Assembly: GCF_000166195.2 (NCBI RefSeq)
Contig: NZ_CM001403.1
Span: 3,304,432-3,368,431, forward strand
Source of the DNA: Mucilaginibacter paludis DSM 18603
GTDB lineage: Bacteria > Bacteroidota > Bacteroidia > Sphingobacteriales > Sphingobacteriaceae
Direction: 5' to 3'
DNA: 64,000 nt
Below the pieces are notes generated by a model. That model had not been told where the DNA came from, made no database searches, and saw only the letters and a program-made list of their open reading frames with translations. Position numbers and translations under genes: made by a program. Shown piece by piece: positions 61,001 through 64,000 of this stretch (the first letter of the stretch is position 1; every line of letters starts with the position of its first letter).

Positions 61001-61831
61001 ATGATGAAAATAATGGCACGTCCACTCTTAATTTGGTTTTTCTGCATGGTTACCGGGCTGGCATCTGCGCAAACAGTAAAGTCCCAACCCATCACCGGCA
61101 TATTAGGAGCTTTCCCCGCCGAAGTGACTTTGATACATGATTTAATCCTGGATAAAAAAGAGATGATTTTTCAGCATATCCGTTTTACCGAAGGTACACT
61201 CAATGGAAGACATGTAGTTTTAGCCTCTACAGGTATGGGCAAGGTTAACGCGGCTATCACCACTACTTTAATGCTGGAACATTTTGAGCCGGAAGAGTTA
61301 CTATTTACCGGCATAGCAGGCGGTGTAAATCCCGGCCTCTCTCCCGGCGATCTGGTGATAGGCAATAAGATTGCCTATCATGATTATGGCACGATTACAC
61401 CCGACAGCATGATGAGGCGAGGCACCCGCACCCAAGATAACGCGGAAGAAAACCCCATCTACTTTCCGTGTAATCCAAAACTGGTTAAGGTAGCGCAAGA
61501 GGTTAGCGGCAGACTGACGCTGAAAAAAGTTGGGAGCGGCAGCCGGACACCTAAAATAGTAACTGGAATCATCGTAACAGGCGATGTTTTTGTTTCATCA
61601 AACGAAGCCACAAAAAAACTAAGGTTAACCATGAATGCCGAAGCCACCGAAATGGAAGGCGCGGCAGTAGCGCAAACCTGCTGGCAACAAAAAACGCCTT
61701 TCCTGGTGATCAGGAGTTTGAGCGACAATGCCAGTAACAATGCTAAAGATGATGTGGCCGCGTTTTATCAAACAGCGGCACATAATTCGGCAAGCTTGGT
61801 TATGGCTGTTGTAGGGGGATTGGGGATGTGA
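61001..61831 (+). CDS. Exported MTA/SAH nucleosidase-like protein
   Basis: This phosphorylase-superfamily protein of 276 aa has an N-terminal signal peptide (residues about 7-24, LLIWFFCMVTGLASAQ), which is not found in the cytosolic MTA/SAH nucleosidase. Active-site marks are GAFPAEVTLI (general acid Glu), FTGIAGGVNPGLSPGD, NAEATEMEGAAVAQ (ribose-binding Met-Glu) and IRSLSDNAS (catalytic Asp). The expected reaction is hydrolysis of methylthioadenosine or S-adenosylhomocysteine to adenine, in the periplasm. It follows the purine permease by 20 bp. Another nucleoside could be the substrate. Confidence 0.85.
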   Translation: MMKIMARPLLIWFFCMVTGLASAQTVKSQPITGILGAFPAEVTLIHDLILDKKEMIFQHIRFTEGTLNGRHVVLASTGMGKVNAAITTTLMLEHFEPEELLFTGIAGGVNPGLSPGDLVIGNKIAYHDYGTITPDSMMRRGTRTQDNAEENPIYFPCNPKLVKVAQEVSGRLTLKKVGSGSRTPKIVTGIIVTGDVFVSSNEATKKLRLTMNAEATEMEGAAVAQTCWQQKTPFLVIRSLSDNASNNAKDDVAAFYQTAAHNSASLVMAVVGGLGM

Positions 61832-61849
61832 AGTTTGAAGATGTGGGGG

Positions 61850-62130
61850 GGCTTTATAATGACGTCTACTTAAGTTTATGATTATCAGCGCGTCTGTTTT
61901 TGCTCTAATAATCAGTATTCTTAATTTATAGCATCGGCACGCTCAATCGCCGCGTGAAGGGCTTTGTTCTTTTTGTCTTGACACAAAAAGAACCAAAAAA
62001 GTCAAGACTGCCCGATCCTTCCACCCGCAAGGCCAACTCCCGGCCCGGCGTGCAGTCTGGCCTTTGCCCGCTTTTGCCTCGGCACCAAAAAATCTACGAG
62101 GTTAAAACGTCATCACTCTTTTTTTTCGGT
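61850..62130 (+). repeat. Repeat family A, copy A6 (short form)
   Basis: This contains CAGTATTCTTAATTTATAGC, CTCAATCGCCGCGTGAAGG and two competing hairpins: TTCTTTTTGT/ACAAAAAGAA (61967-61976 with 61983-61992) and GTCTTGAC/GTCAAGAC (61975-61982 with 62001-62008). The GC-rich core with CCGGCGTGCAGTCTGG follows. Confidence 0.88.
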
Positions 62131-62184
62131 ATTCCGGATTGAATCTTAGAATGGTAATTTTGTATTGATTATAAGTTGCTTAAA

Positions 62185-62400
62185 CCGTCGTCATTGCGAG
62201 GAACGACGCAATCTCTACGTAGGCAGAGCTGCTTTGCAAGTTCTATATGCAGGTAACAATTTGGCACCCGAAAAAAAAGTAGGGATACGTTTTGAAAGGT
62301 ATCTCAAACATTGTAATTGCGAGGTACGAAGCAATCGCACGCTGGCAGGTTCGCCTTGCTTTGTTCGTGATTGCTTCGTACTTCGTAAGGACAATACTAT
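62185..62400. repeat. Repeat family B copies (REP-like)
   Basis: The copy near 62190-62250 starts TCATTGCGAGGAACGACGCAATC. The copy near 62313-62395 carries TTGCGAGGTACGAAGCAATCG and the partner GATTGCTTCGTACTTCGTAA. A family A tail fragment (AAAAAAGTAGGGATACGTTTTG) lies between them. No gene is present in 61832-62441. Confidence 0.7.
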
Positions 62401-62441
62401 ATTAGTTATCAATAACTTATAGTAACGCCATTAAAGCCCCT

Positions 62442-63743
62442 TTACTTCTGCCTAAAAAATATCTGTATCGGCACACCCTGAAAATCAAAATTCTCGCGCA
62501 GCTTGTTTTCAATAAAGCGCATATAAGGTTCTTTGATATACTGCGGCAGGTTACAGAAGAACGCGAACATCGGCGCAATACCGCTGATCTGGGTTACGTA
62601 TTTAATTTTAACATATTTACCCTTAATGGCAGGCGGCGGGAAGCTTTCAATAATGGGCAGCATTACATCATTCAGTTTTGAGGTTGGGATCTTTTTGTTC
62701 CTGTTTTCATAAACCTTATTGGCTGCTTCAATCGCCTTAAAAATACGTTGTTTCTCTAAAACCGAGGTAAAAACGATGGGTACATCAGTAAATGGCGCTA
62801 TTTTCTGGTGGATCAGATCCTCAAAAACTTTGGTGGTCTTATTGTTCTTCTCTATCAGGTCCCATTTATTAACTACAATAACGATGCCTTTTTTATTTTT
62901 TTCGGCCAGGTGAAAGATGTTCACATCCTGTGCTTCAATACCTTCAACGGCATCTATCATCAGGATCACTACGTCCGATTCTTCGATGGCTTTAATGGTA
63001 CGCATTACCGAGTAAAATTCGATATTCTCTTTTACCTTGGTTTTTTTACGCATCCCAGCCGTATCGATCAGCATAAAATCATGCCCGAATTGGTTATAGT
63101 GGATATGGATCGAATCGCGGGTGGTGCCGGCAATAGGGGTAACAATATTACGATCATGCCCCAGCAGGGTGTTAATGATGGATGATTTACCCACATTAGG
63201 CCTTCCGGCAATGGTATATTTTGGTAAGGTGTTTTGCTCTAACGGAACATCTTCAAAAGTTTTAACAACTTCGTCAAGCAATTCGCCGGTGCCGGAACCT
63301 GTCATGGCCGAGATGTTGTAGATATCGCCCAGGCCAAAGCCGTAAAAGGTTGCCGACTCCACTTGCTGACTATTATTATCAACTTTGTTTGATACTACAA
63401 AAACTGGTTTTTTGCTTTTCCGTAAAAAGGTAGCTATTTCATCGTCAAGGTCGGTAATGCCGGTGGTTACGTCCACCATAAACAAAATAACACTTGCTTC
63501 TTCAATAGCAATGATCACCTGCTCGCGGATTGCCGCTTCAAAAACATCGTCGGAGTTGGCTACGTAGCCGCCTGTATCTATCACGGTAAAATCGTGTCCG
63601 GTCCATTCCGAAACGCCGTAATGCCTGTCGCGGGTTACACCGCTAAAGTCGTCAACTATCGCCTTGCGGGCTTCAATTAAACGGTTAAATAAGGTGGATT
63701 TACCCACATTCGGGCGACCTACTATGGCTACTATGTTACTCAT
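62442..63743 (-). CDS. der: Ribosome-associated GTPase Der (EngA)
   Basis: Der is an essential GTPase with two G domains in tandem that assists 50S assembly. The length of 433 aa matches the shorter Der class. G domain 1 (about 1-165) has [20 protein letters not shown] and NKVD; G domain 2 (about 172-345) has [22 protein letters not shown] and NKWD. The C-terminal KH-like domain follows ([19 protein letters not shown]). All G motifs are intact. The gene is monocistronic in this window, preceded by a heptad word-repeat region. Confidence 0.96.
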   Translation of the reverse strand: MSNIVAIVGRPNVGKSTLFNRLIEARKAIVDDFSGVTRDRHYGVSEWTGHDFTVIDTGGYVANSDDVFEAAIREQVIIAIEEASVILFMVDVTTGITDLDDEIATFLRKSKKPVFVVSNKVDNNSQQVESATFYGFGLGDIYNISAMTGSGTGELLDEVVKTFEDVPLEQNTLPKYTIAGRPNVGKSSIINTLLGHDRNIVTPIAGTTRDSIHIHYNQFGHDFMLIDTAGMRKKTKVKENIEFYSVMRTIKAIEESDVVILMIDAVEGIEAQDVNIFHLAEKNKKGIVIVVNKWDLIEKNNKTTKVFEDLIHQKIAPFTDVPIVFTSVLEKQRIFKAIEAANKVYENRNKKIPTSKLNDVMLPIIESFPPPAIKGKYVKIKYVTQISGIAPMFAFFCNLPQYIKEPYMRFIENKLRENFDFQGVPIQIFFRQK

Positions 63744-63752
63744 TTTTATTTT

Positions 63753-64000
63753 GATATGAGATGTGAGACGTTAAACTTGAGATATGAGCGCTATACAAAA
63801 TTACGATGTATCGTTCTGGAATCTAAATCTAACAGCTCAAATCTGTTTAAATATTTCAGACACGAGGCCCAGATAAGATAAAACCATCCTGGTCTCAAAT
63901 CTGGTAGCTCAAATCTGTTTGGTGTTTTAAAATAAGAGAATTCAGGATGAGTAAAACCGTTCGGTCTCAAATCTCACATCTGATAGCTCCCATCTCACTT
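63753..64000. repeat. Heptad-phased degenerate repeats upstream of der
   Basis: 63753-63787 reads as 7-mers GATATGA, GATGTGA, GACGTTA, AACTTGA, GATATGA. The end of the window reads TCTCAAA, TCTCACA, TCTGATA, GCTCCCA, TCTCACT, and an intermediate tract reads TCTCAAA, TCTGGTA, GCTCAAA, TCTGTTT. The vocabulary differs from the tracts at 4.7 and 39.6 kb, but the 7-nt phase is the same. No gene is seen. Confidence 0.7.

Overview
The window looks like chromosomal DNA of a Bacteroidota bacterium of the Sphingobacteriaceae, most like Mucilaginibacter or Pedobacter. This rests on protein families (OprB-type porin, DUF2911, SIMPL, M61, MTAN and BI-1 versions typical of the group), Bacteroidota-style promoters (TTG, about 19-21 nt, TAnnTTTG), weak Shine-Dalgarno sites and many dispersed intergenic repeats. 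The genus is inference. I found no rRNA, tRNA, phage or CRISPR.

Layout. 1-6.3 kb: 3' part of a PiT phosphate transporter, a porin behind a metal-regulator-like operator, a small-protein/SSS symporter operon and a DUF2911 protein. 6.4-14.2 kb: a mixed-acid fermentation block on the minus strand (adhE, pflA, pflB, OFA-type transporter) with intrinsic terminators after adhE, pflB and the transporter. 14.3-24.5 kb: DUF4142 lipoprotein, double-receiver hybrid histidine kinase, M28 peptidase, SIMPL protein, a diverged kinase-fold protein, a DUF892/DUF2383 stress pair and a 51-aa membrane protein. 24.6-35.5 kb: M61 peptidase, a marR-adaptor-RND-tolC efflux operon, a lone receiver overlapping an N-acetylglucosamine-kinase-like gene, and lnt. 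35.5-38.7 kb: a repeat island with a 1.94-kb group II intron lying inside one repeat copy. 38.8-47.2 kb: rsmI, serS, a membrane protein, then thrL-thrA-thrB-thrC. 47.9-53.8 kb: HAD phosphatase, metF and metH, with a SAM-I riboswitch ahead of metH. 53.8-63.7 kb: L,D-transpeptidase-like protein, BI-1 protein, murQ, S41 protease, purine permease, exported MTA/SAH nucleosidase and der.

Regulation. The clearest regulatory RNA is a threonine attenuator before thrA: a Thr/Ile-rich leader peptide, an 11-nt antiterminator pairing and a terminator. metH has a SAM-I riboswitch whose leader also carries degenerate word repeats. The aspartate-family genes are therefore controlled by two RNA mechanisms: threonine supply for thrABC and SAM for metH (metF may be read through from metH).

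Repeats. There are several families: a 250-340 bp element (six copies, short and long forms, with a conserved hairpin showing a compensatory base pair), REP-like palindromes around a GAAGCAATCGC core, 7-nt-phased degenerate word repeats at gene ends, an eight-unit array of about 43 bp, and a composite inverted-repeat remnant at 20.8-21.2 kb. Some copies run into coding sequence and supply the last codons of genes.
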